From Isoetes taiwanensis (taxonomy: Eukaryota > Streptophyta > Lycopodiopsida > Isoetales > Isoetaceae), in assembly GCA_021234155.1 (NCBI GenBank), contig JAJEKV010000034.1, positions 2,046,001-2,110,000 of the forward strand: a DNA stretch of 64,000 bases, written 5' to 3'. This document shows, piece by piece, positions 35,448 to 47,175 of the stretch. The notes beneath the pieces were generated by a model. The model saw only the letters and a program-made list of their open reading frames with translations. It had not been told where the DNA came from and did no database searches. How positions within the stretch are numbered: the stretch's first letter is position 1; each line of letters begins with the position of its first letter. The position numbers and the translations under genes were made by a program.

Positions 35448-36821
35448 CTAACCTCCTGGCGAGTCGGGGTCGACCAAGTCGGAGACGACTCGCCCATCAA
35501 ACTCCTTCATAAAGTCTGGGTATTGCTTCTCCAAATCCTGCTTCAATACCCATGTCGCGTCTTCCACGGGCAAGTGCTTCCACTTGACCAAATATTGGAG
35601 GAACTGAGACCTCCTAGTCTTCTTGAATGACTTATCAAGAAGTAACTCAGGCACAATCTCCACTTGCTCTTCCATCATTTCCAACAAAGTTGGAGTATCC
35701 AAGACCTCATCAGGGTTAGGATTGTGCCTTTTTAATAAACTTACGTGGAAAACCTTGTGAACCTTGAGATGGGCCGGAAGATCCAACTTGTAGGCTTGGG
35801 AGCCCACTGTCTCCAAATCTTGAACGGACCAGCCCACCTGGGGGCAAGCTTCTTGCAACTCCCAATCCGAAGCTTAGCTTGCTTAACCTTGATCTTCAAC
35901 CACACGCTATCGCCTACCTTGAACTCTCTTACTTGGTCCCAGGCTCGCTTGGCCTACACTCTTTTGCCGACTTCTTGCCGCTAGGAGGTAACCCCTTACT
36001 TCTTCCACCAGCCGCTGATATCTCCTAGCATCTGGCCGATACTTCCACCTTTAACACAGGATTGTGCCAAGTATCCGGGGTTAGGCACTGGTACCCGTAA
36101 TTTACCATGAAAGGAGACATCTGAGAAGACTCCTGCTTGGCACTATTGTAGGCGAACTCCACCAAGTGGATGTACTCATCCCACTTGGACTGCTTATTCC
36201 ACACAAAGCTTCTAAGCATATCTTGAAGATTCGATTCGGCCCTCTCCGCCCCCACCATCTGCTTGGGGATGATATGCCGTGCTCATGGAGAGCTTCGCCC
36301 TCAATCGTGCTAAAGAGGTCTTGCCAAAAGGCACTCATAAATTTGGAATCCCTATCTGAAATTATCTCCCGAGGCATGCCATGGAGTCTAAAAATCTCCT
36401 TTACAAATAGCTTGGCAGTATCTAATGCTGTGTCCGTAGTCTTACAAGGCACAAAATGCGCCATCTTAGATAGTTTGTCTACTACGACCATTAATGCATC
36501 CTTGCCTCGAAGAGTTTTGGGAAGTCCCATTATAAAATCCATGCTTATGACCTCCCACTTAGCATTTGGCACTCCCAAAGGCTCTAAGGCACCTGGAATC
36601 CGAAGTTGCTCCGCTTTGGTTTGCTGGCACAACTGGCACTCCCGGATATATCTTGCTATCTGCTTCTTCATTCCCGGCCAGAAGTAGCTACTTCGAATCT
36701 TGAAGTAGGTCTTCATGAACCCTGCATGCCCTGCTATTGGGCTGTTGTGTGTGTCATGAAGAATTAGCTTCCTTATACCTGACGATTCGGGCACACACAA
36801 CTTATGTTTATGATACAACAA
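35448..36821 (-). pseudogene. Chromovirus integrase with C-terminal chromodomain
   Basis: Right to left on the minus strand there is the zinc-finger H-H-C-C region (HDTHNSPIAGHAGF ... CQLCQQTK), then the catalytic core with MDFIMGLP (first Asp) and SDRDSKF (second Asp). The frame shifts near 36,280, where the Glu region should follow. Next come FAYNSAKQESS, then KLDLPAHLKVHKVFHVSLLK, then a chromodomain (FLQYLVKWKHLPVEDATWV) near 35,500-35,650. Chromodomains direct integration to marked chromatin. At least two frame breaks occur, so the copy as written is not functional. Confidence 0.9.
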
Positions 36822-37010
36822 GTTGCCTTCCTTCTTATAATGCTTGAAGGCTTCTCGCTCTTTATCTCTGCTCTAGCCTCCCCGAGAGACTTTCCCATAC
36901 CTCCTTGAAATCTCCATCCGATTGCAGTGGGTCTCCCTCGATCTTCCTACCAAACTCACTTTCGATAGAGTGGAAATCGATTACAATGCGCGCTTGTCTC
37001 AAAGGGTCTT

Positions 37011-38120
37011 CTAGAAAGAGCATCCGCAAACCACATTCAACTTACCCGGCTTATAAGTAATCTCAAAATCATACTCTTCTAGGAATTCCATCCACCTCCT
37101 TTGCCTTAGATTGAGGAGCGGTTGGGTGAAGATGTATTGAGGCTCGTGATCGAGATCTAACCGAAACTTCCTCCCAAGCAAATAATGCCTCCAAATACGA
37201 AGAGCTCGACAATAGCTAGAAGTTCCCCGATCATGGGTTGATAGCCGCTGCTCGGTGTTGTTCAACTTCTTGGAATCATAGGCCACTACTCTTCCTTCTT
37301 GCATAAGAACTCCACTGCCGCTATCTTACTTGCATCCGCTGCTACTATCTTGTCCTTGTCCGATCTCGCGTAACCAGCACCGGTGTCAAGTTGTTAAGGC
37401 CTCCTTAAGCTTTTCAAATGAAGCTTGAACATTTTCTAGCCAATGCGTTCTCCAATCTTTCACCTTAACACTCTTAGTGAGGTCCGTCAAAGGGGACGCC
37501 CACTTGGCGAAGTCCTTCACGAACTTCCTGTAATAGCCTGCTAGACCTAGAAAGCTTCTTACCTCTGCCACATTCTTTGGAGCTGGCCAATCCACTACTG
37601 CTTCAATCTTTGCGGGGTCGGTGGAGATCCCTTCCGCCGATATGACATGGCCCAAGTACTCCACTCTTTCAGTAGCAAAGTGGCATTTGGAGAGCTTTCC
37701 ATACAAACGATGCCGCCTCAACTTTTCCAACACTCTTCTCAAATGTTGACCATGATCTTCAATGGACTTGTCAGACTAGAATGTCGCCGAAGAAGACTAT
37801 GACAAACTCATCTAGGAAATCCCCAAGACGCCGCTCATGAGGCGCATGAAAGTTGCTGGAGCATTTGACAATCCAAAGGGCATTACTGTAAACTCAAAGT
37901 GACCATACCGCGTTCTAAAGGCGGTCTTATGGATATCCTCTTCTTTAATTCTTATTTGATGGTATCCTGACCTTAAGTCAATTTTTGAGAATACCCTTGC
38001 TCCTTGGAGCTGGTCCATTAAATCATCTGCTCTTGGCAATGCATACTTATTCTTTATCGTCTGCTTGTTGAGTTGGCGATAGTCTATGCACATTCTTAAG
38101 CTCCCATCTTTCTTCTTCAC
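37011..38120 (-). pseudogene. Chromovirus reverse transcriptase and RNase H
   Basis: RT blocks are visible: [18 protein letters not shown] and [15 protein letters not shown], then [12 protein letters not shown] (37,812-38,120). A break falls where the catalytic F-x-D-D motif would lie, near 37,760-37,800. Then [20 protein letters not shown] and the connection region (37,386-37,742). After another break comes the RNase H region with YDSKKLNNTEQRLSTHDRGT, HYLLGRKF and the C-terminal YKPGKLNV (37,011-37,304). Domain order is normal for Ty3/gypsy. Confidence 0.9.
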
Positions 38121-38208
38121 AAAGAGTATAGGTGCTCCAAAAAAGGAGACACACTTGCTCTAATAAACCCAAGCTCAAGCAATTCCCCGAGATGCTTCTT
38201 GAGCTCTA

Positions 38209-38850
38209 TCAATTCCGGGTGCTCATTCTCAAGGCCTTTGCTGGTAGGCTTAGCATCCGAGCTAATGTGATCTCACATTCTACACCCCTATAAGGTGGTA
38301 GCTGCCGGATCTCATCCGAATACATCCTTAAATTCTCGAGATGAGCCTTGCTACCGCTTGGGCAACTGATTCCCCTTTGGTCGCTTCCATCCCGCTTATT
38401 GGGCTCAATTGCCTCTAACCTCAAAATGTAATCCACCTTATTTTTCTTTTCTATACTTTTCCTTTAGGTGCTTCAAGGAAATACACCGCATAGAAGGAGC
38501 CGTCTTCTTACCTTTCACTATGAATTTGGTGCCGTCCCTGCCGCCATGGCGACTTCTCAAGGGGTCACAATCAATCATGGCTTTGGCTAGCTTCAAGAAT
38601 TCCATGCCCACTATAAGGTCATACCTTCCAATTTCCATGACCTCTCGCCTCCCATCGGCCACTTGCTTCCACTAAGGTCTATGTCAACGTGATCCTCCTC
38701 CCCTTAGTGTGTCAATGGCTGGCTTTGCCATAGCAACCGCCTTGGCTTAGACTTCAATACCTTATTCTTCATTAGGGCAGCCAGCCCGAGAGGGCGGTTA
38801 TGGGAACTACCTGCGTCTATGAGGACTACATATGGGTTACTATCTATGAT
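38209..38850 (-). pseudogene. Chromovirus protease and RT linker
   Basis: An Asp-protease-like piece near 38,770-38,830 has a VLIDAGS-type motif (the usual is D-S/T-G). It is followed in another frame by IGRYDLIVGMEFLKLA (38,438-38,662), the C-terminal flap region of Ty3/gypsy proteases. The linker to RT contains the LPPYRGVECEI block (38,209-38,436). Confidence 0.7.
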
Positions 38851-38854
38851 CCCA

Positions 38855-39783
38855 TCAGCCGCAATGACCGCTTGGACCGATCTTCAATATCACCGACTCA
38901 ATGTTTGCACATATATGGCACTCGCCATCTATGAAGTCCTCGGCCTCATGCTGGTCGCCGCCCTCATCCGCTTCGCTGGTGAATCCCAATCCATAAGCTC
39001 GCCAAAGCCGCCGCATGACTAATGGGCAATCATGTGTTCGGTGCCCGGGCCGGAAGCACCAAACATAGCTTCTTCTCGATACACTCGCTCTCTTCTCTTT
39101 TCGCCGACTGTCTAGGATACGCTTTAGCACACTCGCCCTCGATGCATTCTCATGGCTTATGTCCCCAAAGGTCTTACCCCTCGAGCTCTTCCCCTCGCTG
39201 CTGGCCTCCTCGATGGCATAGCCGCTGATTGCTTACTCGCACGCCTTTGGTAACGCCTGAAGCTTTACCCTTGAAGGCCGACTGCTTCTCTGTTGGGGTT
39301 GATGGTGCTTCCTCCAAACTTATGGCTTTATCCTCGGCTTCTGCTACTGATTTTGGGTTGATTGCTTTCGACTAGCCTTTTGATATTGCCGCTCAACCCT
39401 TCAATGTAGGTATCAACCGCTTGTCTTTCCGGGATACTCCGAACATGGAGCCTCGAAATGCGCATAAATTCCTCTCAGATACTTTGCTACCGACAATGTA
39501 CCCCGTTCAACCTATAGAACTGCTGGATCTGCCTGCTAGTGTGCGATCTTGGCACATAGTGCTTGCGAAAAGCTTTGCTGAAGGTCTTAAATCTGCAACT
39601 GTTCCTTTTGAGCTTGTTAGACTTTGCATAGCCTTTCCACCAGATTCTAGCCGCTCCTATCAAGTTTGTTGTAGCAACTTTCCCTATATCCTTGTCCTTC
39701 ATGCTATAAGAGTTGCCAAATTCCTCCATTTCGCTGGGCCATGCTTCGCCCCATACCCGACTGTCCTTTCCCTCGAGAACTGA
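38855..39783 (-). pseudogene. Chromovirus gag core and zinc knuckle
   Basis: The gag helical core is recognised by LIGAARIWWKGYA followed by FKTFSKAFRKHYVP (39,487-39,729). A CCHC zinc knuckle lies at 38,990-39,080 (WCFRPGHRTHDCP), where the first Cys appears lost. Frames break between the two. Confidence 0.75.
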
Positions 39784-39842
39784 CCCAACTTCCTAGTCTT
39801 CCACACATTGCTCATAGCAATCGCTAACCTTCTTCTCGATAG

Positions 39843-42200
39843 TCATCCGCCTTCCTTGTCCTCGCTCTTACCTCGAAGTGTCGACTCACTTTCGAAGCTA
39901 GAACTGTCTTTTGGTGTGCGGCGTCCGGCGAACCGAGCTAGGTGGTGTTGGAGTCCTTCGCTTTCTCCTTTTCCTCTTCCCCGCCCTTGACATTTCCCTC
40001 GGTTGTCTTGCCCTCCCGGCCGTGGACCTTTCTCAATGCCTTGCCGAGGTAGTGGTGGAGGTGGAGGTGGTGCAGTGCATATTCTTGGGCATTCATCAAT
40101 GGGGTGGCCCAATGGATCAGCTGATGCATCGATCGATTCCTCATCTAGACGAAGCCTTATGCTGATTGCTTCCTTCGCCATTTCCTCGTTGTTGTCATCC
40201 CCGATCAAGGTCCGAATAGGTTCCTTGGTACCCATCGATGCCGCCCGGCCCCGCCTTGGGAACCTGAGCCGATGTTCCTTGCTGCAAGGATTGATCATCA
40301 ATGCTTGTTATTTGGTTTACACATCAATCATATCCGTTTACAATTAATTTATTGTTAGATACAAAAGAAATCATGTGAAAATTCTACTTACAAGTCAAGA
40401 TCATAATAAGTCATTAATATATAGAAGTACATTTTACGAAATACATGATAATATCAAAAAGAGATTATTCAATACAATTTAATTGAGGACAAAGCAAATT
40501 CTTCCGTCATCGACGGCCCTTCATGTTCTTGAAGAAGTTCTTGATGCTTTTGAGATGTAGCCCTTTGCCGACATTCTGCAAGATTCTTGCGGCTGATCCT
40601 CCTTCAAGTGCTCTGGCCATCTGGGGTGCTGGGAGTTCGGGTGCCGCTTGTCGCCACTAATCGACAAAATGTGCATCCCCTCAGAGGTGGCCCCTGGCGA
40701 AGTCAAGGCAGTGAAGAGCTACTGATCTCTTGAAAAGGATGACATGGTCTGATGCGTGGTCTAGTCTGGCGTGCTGCCCAAAGCCAGAGAGGGCTATGAG
40801 GAGCGCAATAGACTCTTCTCCCCTTGGGCTAAACTCCCTGTGGAATACTATCATCTGCCCTTGGCTAAGAGCTGGAAGATAGTATCGAAGCGCCTTGCCT
40901 TTACTCGTGATGTTAGACCCTGTGCCTCTTCTGTCAGCTGCTTCCCCATAGATGTCTATTGCTACGAGGTCTTCGTGGTCCCTCCACATTGTGGTAGCGT
41001 TCTCCAAGTTGATGTTGGCGCGTGCCTCGCGCGAACTCCCGAACGGACTGGGTCGGCTAGTGGCTTATACACCGCTTTGTATCCGCTGGAACTCCTCCTC
41101 CTGGGATGACAGTTCTTGTTGTCGATAGATCTCCTTTATCCGCTGATAGGCTTCTATATCCGACATTGTCTCCGCCCGGGCTGATGAGTGTCGCCTCCGA
41201 TAACTCCCTTTGAAAATTCCCCGGTAGGAGTAGTCGATGAAGTCACCGCCTGCTCTTGTGCAATTAAGCCTAGGAGCTCGCCGATTCTCGGAGGCCTTCT
41301 TCTTGGCAATGGGGAAGGTTGAGGATGTCGTTAGCCAAGATGTACTCCCTCGCCGATGATCACCGGGTGACGTGGCCGTGATGCCAAGTGGTGGTTCAAA
41401 TCTCGCCTTTAGTGTGCCTTCCTGCCTAGCTATTTGCCTCTCCATCCTTGCCGCTTCGGCCATTTCCCAACTTGGGTTCTCCTCCACTTGTCGCCAGAAG
41501 TCTTGCTCAATCTGCAAAGATGGGTGTTGCCGAGGTGGAGCCATAGTACTGTCACCGCGTGGACTCGATTTCGGGATGCTGACCGCTTCCCTTCGGGTAT
41601 TGAGAGGTGCTAGATCTAAGGGCTGAATTGACGACTCCCCTGGTTGGTTGACTGCCTTGTACTGCATGAACAAAGCTAAGGCTGCTTGGTTTGAGAGGTA
41701 TCTATGCCTATGATGCTTACAGGTCATGTAGTCTGGCATGCTTCTGGTTCTATCCCACACCTTATTCTTGGCCTTAGCTCCCCCACCTATGGCTTGGGTC
41801 AGAGAGTCTAGAGAAACCCATTTCCCCCCCTAGGTGGCAAACTAACTTCCCGTGGTAGTATCTCGCGGGTCATATTGGCAAATGATGCCTGTAATAGGGA
41901 GTCCTAGTCAATGTGGCGGAGATCAAAGAGGTGATCAAGACATGGAAAGCTTGGTCGGCAGAAAATCACGGATGTGATTGGCGGGCCATACCATCCGACA
42001 AAGTTTGAGGGCGCCATTGAGCAGAAAAGAGTATGAAAAATGGCTGATGAGGACAAGCAAGGAGCTAGAAAATCGCCAAAAGGGCTGAGAGCAATTTTGA
42101 TGGTGAGAAAAATGACAAATGAGAGCCCTTTTTTATAGGCTAGGGGTGCCTCGGTTTCCGTGCACAAGGGTTCTTGATGTGGAAGGACTTTGTTCAAAGG
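39843..42200 (-). pseudogene. Extra chromovirus 5' ORFs upstream of the gag core
   Basis: Three minus-strand open pieces: 41,065-41,760 (Gln/Arg/Glu-rich, helical, ending QEEEFQRIQSG), 40,521-41,007 (no motif recognised) and 39,843-40,301 (with an eight-residue proline run, then Gly/Arg-rich). They may form a long N-terminal gag extension or be separate ORFs. None matches a domain I know. Confidence 0.4.
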
Positions 42201-42320
42201 CTATGAGTGTCCAAATGAGCTACCATGAAGTGCAATTCTAAGCAAAACAAAGCAAGAAACACTACATGGCAGGTTGCTGGGTCAAAATTGGTCAAATTAG
42301 GCCAAAAAGGGCCAAATCGG

Positions 42321-42585
42321 GATGGTTCATACAAAGGGCCTTCCAAACCGTTTGAAAGGGTTTGGCGCTGACCAACCCTAAGCCGATTTTTGAAGCAATG
42401 TTGACGAATTTTTGAGATTGGAAAGATCCTAACATGACTAATTGATCAATTCTAGCCTAGCATGTAACTTTTCTTGAGCAAAATGGACACCTATAGGCGA
42501 AATAGGGTTGGTCCACAAAAAGGGCTCTCCCAAATCGTTTTGAAAAGGGGTTTGGCGACCAACCCTGGTTTCGAATTTTTGCTCG
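42321..42585 (+). repeat. Imperfect direct repeat in chromovirus leader
   Basis: 42,321-42,397 and about 42,505-42,585 share tggt(t/c)ca-(t)acaaa-agggc, then ccaaa-cgtttgaaa and gggtttggcg-accaaccct. They are separated by about 100 bp. Confidence 0.6.
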
Positions 42586-42714
42586 TAAAAGAATTTTTTT
42601 TTTCTAATTTAGGGTAAGATAATTGAACTCTTACAAGTTAGATACAAAAAATTTTAGTACAGTTTGACTTCTCTAACTACCTTTTAACATCAATTTTTCA
42701 AGACAAGAATTATA

Positions 42715-43208
42715 TTATACCAAAATTTTAGTTACTGTGTACAAAATTAGAGGTTCAAGGGTACTCCTTGCGATTCTCCGCCCAAGTAGAGGTCCTTGGG
42801 CATTACGGCCACCCTCTTGGCGTGAATTACATAAGTTACCCTCCTCAAAAGCCGGGTCAGCTCGCCCGGCCGCCACCGCAGACTCGTGTCGCCGAGATGT
42901 CACCCTATAGTCGGTGATCTAACTCCTCGATCACTTCGCGATCGGGCCGCCAAGGGAGCTTTTTCCGATCAGGAGATTAGTGCACTGCTGGAAGTGCTTA
43001 ATCTCCCGGAAAATGCGGGCGTGCGGCGAATTAGGCCCATGGTGGACCTTCTTCGGCTTCACCGGACGTGGAGGTGGTGGCTTCGGCTGGTCCTTCTTCG
43101 CCGCCGCCTCTTGACGAAGCGCTCCGCGTTACGCGCAATACCAATCATTTGTATTACCTCGTCCCAGCGGCGAAGGTACTCCTGGTATCCTCTTGGAGGC
43201 CTTGAATG
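42715..43208 (-). pseudogene. Chromovirus leader ORF fragments
   Basis: Minus-strand open pieces, including MTSRRHESAVAAGRADPA (42,715-42,903), and a tryptophan-containing basic segment (GYQEYLRRWDEVIQMIGIAR) at about 43,120-43,200. Unrecognised. Probably the same broken reading frame as the H3-like ORF upstream. Confidence 0.35.
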
Positions 43209-43545
43209 CCTTTCGCCCACGCTACGCTTCTTGACTACAGCCGGTGGCGGCCCGCCGGGTAGGGTGAAGTCGCGTTGGATCTTGATAATCCCAGCGTCTT
43301 CCTCTTCCTCCCTCGGCTTCCTCCTCTGCTCCTCGTTGCCCCACCTCCTCCTTCCTCTTCCCCTCCTCCACATTTCGCCCACCTACGCTTCTTGACTACC
43401 TTGTTGGCTTGGAGGCCGCCGGGTAGGGTAAAGGCGTCGTTAAGGGGTCGATGGCTCCCAGCGTCTTCCTCTTCCTCCTCGGCTTCCTCCTCACGCTCCT
43501 GGTTGCCCCACCTCCTCCTTCCTCTTCCTCCTCATCCGGCTCCAC
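43209..43545 (-). repeat. Tandem duplication of about 167 bp in the leader coding region
   Basis: Two copies, starting tttcgcccacg at about 43,207 and tttcgcccacc at about 43,374, share tacgcttcttgactac, gccgccgggtaggg, cccagcgtcttcctcttcct and gttgccccacctcctcctt. Confidence 0.75.
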
Positions 43546-43775
43546 GGGCACGGTTCTTCAATCCGCGGCCGGTCGTCGCGAGTCATCGTTTCTTCTCTTC
43601 GTCGCGGCTCATTCTCGAGGCAGCTCCTCAACCTCTTCTTTCTTGTTTGCCGTTTCCTCGGCCACTCAGCAACCTTCTCCTTGCCCTTTTTCTTTGGTGC
43701 CAAGGGCCTGCCTCTTGAGTTTGGTGCCGGGCTCCTCTTGGTCTCCCTCCCCACCGCTCCCACCTCCAGACGTAT

Positions 43776-44021
43776 TTAGGGCCCAAAGTGGCGGGACTCC
43801 TCGCCGGTTCTCGGGTGCCCGCCGACGAAGAACCGCTGCTGCTTCCGGGCGCCTCCTCCTCCTGAGACGGGAAGGAGTCGCCGCCGCTGAGGAGAACGCC
43901 TTTCACCTGGCTTGGGTCGAAGGTGTTCGAACCTTTCTTGACATGACGACCACGCTAGCTGAGCCATCGATAGCGTAGGTCTCTCGCCCGCCTTCCTGGC
44001 TGTTTGTTTGGTGCAAGCCAT
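43776..44021 (-). CDS. First chromovirus ORF, starts with a histone H3 tail-like sequence
   Basis: 81 codons starting MACTKQTARKAGERPT, the first well-formed ORF after the primer site (about 565 nt downstream). Nine of the first ten residues equal those of histone H3 (MARTKQTARK; only R2 differs). The Ala-Arg-Lys context of K9 is kept, but Ser10 is replaced by Ala. The rest is basic, with GGGGARKQQ, and closes at 43,776; related basic frames continue downstream in other frames. It is probably the N terminus of a gag-type polyprotein. The match could be mimicry, capture of an H3 5' end, or chance. Confidence 0.55.
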   Translation of the reverse strand: MACTKQTARKAGERPTLSMAQLAWSSCQERFEHLRPKPGERRSPQRRRLLPVSGGGGARKQQRFFVGGHPRTGEESRHFGP

Positions 44022-44148
44022 ACTTAACGGTCCAGAAAACGGGTGATGTAAGGCTGATCAAGAGAGAGATGGTGGAGGAAAGTTTGAGGGAAAATGAGGT
44101 GGCAAGATCGCTAAAAAGGAGGGTCCCCGAATATTCTCCTACCATCAT

Positions 44149-44584
44149 TAGGCCTATTTATTAGCCCCCCTTATTAATTACTCCTATGTACCCTTATTAT
44201 TAACATATATTTAATTTTTAATATACATACTTAAATTCGTATTATACCTTTAGACTTTCAAATTTCCTAATAGTTTGAAGTATTAATTATAGATTTGCAC
44301 CATTTTTCCCTCGGGTCTCAGATTGGCATGATTCTTTGACCCATTTTGGGTGGAATTTGATGCAGATGCATAATTTTCACTCCAAATTTACTAGAAGGTG
44401 AATTTGACTCATTCATTTCTTCGTCTAACACTTACCTAATTCCGGACCCTACCTAGGAGAAAAAAAAATTTTCCTCCTATTTTCGAGGTTCGATGGTGGA
44501 AATTTTTATTTCACGCCCCTATAGGCCTGTTAGACTACTTTCATGGTTATGGTCAGTGCTAGTTCCTGGTCAACCAAGAACATC
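44149..44584. other. Chromovirus 5' untranslated leader
   Basis: AT-rich DNA between the primer site and the first ORF. No gene. Confidence 0.5.
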
Positions 44585-44596
44585 GCTCTGATACCA
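44585..44596 (-). promoter_or_regulatory. Primer binding site for initiator Met-tRNA
   Basis: Minus-strand TGGTATCAGAGC, one base inside the 5' LTR, the standard plant retroelement primer site complementary to the 3' end of initiator Met-tRNA. Confidence 0.95.
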
Positions 44597-44597
44597 T

Positions 44598-46233
44598 TGT
44601 GACGCTCCCTGCTAAATATACGGCTCCGCCATACACTGGGGCAGAAATCCCCGTCCCCGCTCAACAACCGCGACAGTTCTCCGCCTATCCCAAGACTGAG
44701 CCCCAGAGGCGGGAAGGGGACACGGGTGTCTTGGCGCCACCTTTCCCCTATGGGCTCCTATCACGCCAGGCATAAACAAGTCAGAACTAGCAATACTATA
44801 CAATATGCTACCTCAAAGGGTAGCTCAATCGCATATCCATAAATGCAAGGAACATAATCATATGCCATAAAACATGAGAGCTCCTACCCGTGGCTCCGAC
44901 ACATAAGGGGAGTCGAATCGACCGGATAGGCCTCAAGATAGAGCGTAATCGAAGTCATAACAATGGCGGGGCTGGCATAAGACAATGGCTAGGGTTGACC
45001 ACTCCATCCGCCCCTCCCCGGCATACTTTGCGTGATGAGCTAGATCAAGCCGGGCATGACTCTAACCTTCCTGGACACGCAATCCTGTGGCATCACCCCT
45101 GACTACCTGTGTTGCATCTCCCCGGTCCGGACGAGGTAGGAAGGGTTGCATCTCCCCTTCCCGGGGTCTAGAGGCTCCACGGGCAGCTAGAGAATCGTGA
45201 CGACACACGCTTTGTACCCGACTGAACCCCCCAAAACAAGAGCCAAGCTGACACTTGCAGCTCTTGAGAGGCAGGGTGGCACCATTGCCCCAAGAGGTGT
45301 CGGACCTATGCTCGGCCCACACGAAGTGACCGACCATAAGCCTAGCCCACTGTGGGATCCCCCGAAGCCTCCACTCGGCAGGGATCCACCCTCCATCTTA
45401 CCTCTAGCCCTATTGTGTGGTGCTGAGTCACATCATAGCTTCCATAGCCCGGTGGGTTCCTATGCACAGGCCGCAACTAATAGGAACTAAGGGATCTACG
45501 CTAGGAGCATACTACATATGGCCCTAGGTCTCTACCCCCCTTCCCAATACAAGAGGAGCAACATGATCAACCAAACATCACATACATCCCATCATGGTCA
45601 ATATCATATGAACATCTTAACCTAATCATACATATCTAACTAACAGTTAGGGTTCCTTGATTAGGGTTCAAGATGTTCAACAAAGGTTCTAGGGTGGCTC
45701 TACACTAGACACACCTAATACTAACCCATCCGAGTGCTAACTTCCGCATGAACTAACATGAACTCTACTCAACCTACCTCCTCCGTAAGCGCCTTCCTCC
45801 CATCCCCCCATGCTCTATGCTCCTTGGACGGGTTCGATGGCTTGCTCCCTCAACCATCATACACACCTCCTGTGGGCCGCCGCCTGTGCTAGGCTTATGA
45901 TTTAATCCAAGTGCTCAAAAACAGGTTTCGCACGATGAGAGTTCAGTGCTAGGTTCCTGAAAAGGGTTTAGGGTTAGGGTTAGAGCCAATATAGGTGTGG
46001 GTCCACATGGGATGCCATGTGGCACCACTAGGATGAGGTCGTGTGGCGGTTGCCCAATAGGATGAGGCCATGTGGAAATGGGCCTTATCCTAAGGTTATC
46101 TAAGTTAAGTAATTAACTTAGATGTGCACCCCTTGCCACTTTCTAAGGCATACAAGGCTACCTAGGTAGACTTGTATGGTGACGGGTTCAGGAATATACG
46201 TATTTATAGCGTATATTCCCCTGGAACGTCACA
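44598..46233 (-). repeat. 5' LTR of chromovirus
   Basis: Bounded by tgtgacg and cgtcaca (plus-strand reading), short inverted ends typical of LTRs. It carries the same telomere-like run (about 45,965-45,984) as the other LTR. No TATA was assigned with confidence. Confidence 0.95.
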
Positions 46234-47025
46234 ATGGCTCACCATGGTAGAAGGAAGAAAGGAAGAAAGGATTGGCGCTAGAAGGAAGAAAGGATTGGCG
46301 GTTGAAAGAATGGAGGGTTTCTTATAGGCGCGGTTGTAATTATGATTCCATCACATCATACAAGATTTATACATTAGAGGAAATTTGAGATCTCATTTCA
46401 TCCCCATAAGAATCCTCCAATGGAATGGCTACCCTCTATTAACTGCAATTAATGCAGCACCAACAACTTCATTGCTGTCGTTTTTCCCCCATAACTTTTG
46501 ATCCACTTGTCAAAATGTTGCGGCGTTTGTTGCATTAGATGCCGAATGAAAAGATCTTTCCAATGATATATGGTTATGATGTATTTCAATATGGTCATAT
46601 GCGCTAACCTTAAAAAAATATGATTTTTTGCTTATTTGTTATATATTTATATCGTAAAAGATATATGAATGGGTTATCATTAGATAGGTCTTGTGAAGAC
46701 GAACCCATTGCTACAAAAAGTCTTTGAATCGGAGTTCTGGATCAAAAGTTATAATGAAAAAATGATACTACAGAAGTTAGTTGCAGCTGCATTAATTACA
46801 GGCTGCCACATAATACTGGAATGAGATATACTGGAGCTCTTCTCTTATTGGACAGTTTAAAAAGCTGACATGGCATTTTAAGCATCCCTTAATGGGACAA
46901 AATGTGATCTCATTTTTCCTCTAATGTCATATACGAATTACCTATCATTACTTCTATTGAATTAATTACGCCCTAGGTTATCATTAATTCTCTATAGAAT
47001 TACCCACATGTCAGCTATACTTAAA
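46234..47025. other. Right-hand continuation of the 26-kb unit, mostly non-coding
   Basis: Begins with a short tandem of gaaggaagaaaggattggcg words (46,249-46,310) after an ATG context on the minus strand that probably belonged to the acidic ORF at 32.5 kb. The rest is AT-rich without a gene. Confidence 0.45.
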
Positions 47026-47175
47026 ACCTATGTTTTCATTAATTTTGTATAATTACCTAGACCCCAGCTATACTTACAACCAACTTTGGCCCATCTAGAA
47101 ACCTATGTTTTCATTAATTTTGTATAATTACCTAGACCCCAGCTATACTTACAACCAACTTTGGCCCATCTAGAT
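47026..47175 (+). repeat. Exact two-copy tandem repeat, 75-bp period
   Basis: 47,026-47,100 and 47,101-47,175 agree base for base from acctatgttttcattaattt to cccatctaga, so the duplication is recent or maintained. Confidence 0.9.

Larger units (their letters stand above)
32976..46233 (-). mobile_element. Ty3/gypsy chromovirus, minus strand, complete structure
   Basis: LTRs of 1634 and 1636 bp, a Met-tRNA primer site next to the 5' LTR (44,585-44,596), a polypurine tract next to the 3' LTR (34,610-34,622) and gag, protease, RT, RNase H, integrase and chromodomain in order define a chromovirus. The sequence atgg directly before the left LTR and directly after the right one is probably the visible part of the 4-5 bp target duplication. 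Coding frames are interrupted many times. An unusual region of about 4.5 kb with several extra ORFs lies between the primer site and the gag core. It is nested in the 26-kb TIR unit and therefore younger than it. Confidence 0.92.

Noticed and set aside
35163-35630. Plus-strand 155-codon frame at the chromovirus end
   Set aside because: It is antisense to the chromodomain and carries no domain of its own.
43059-43978. Pro/Ser-rich plus-strand frames of up to 175 codons
   Set aside because: They are antisense shadows of Arg/Glu-rich minus-strand chromovirus coding sequence.
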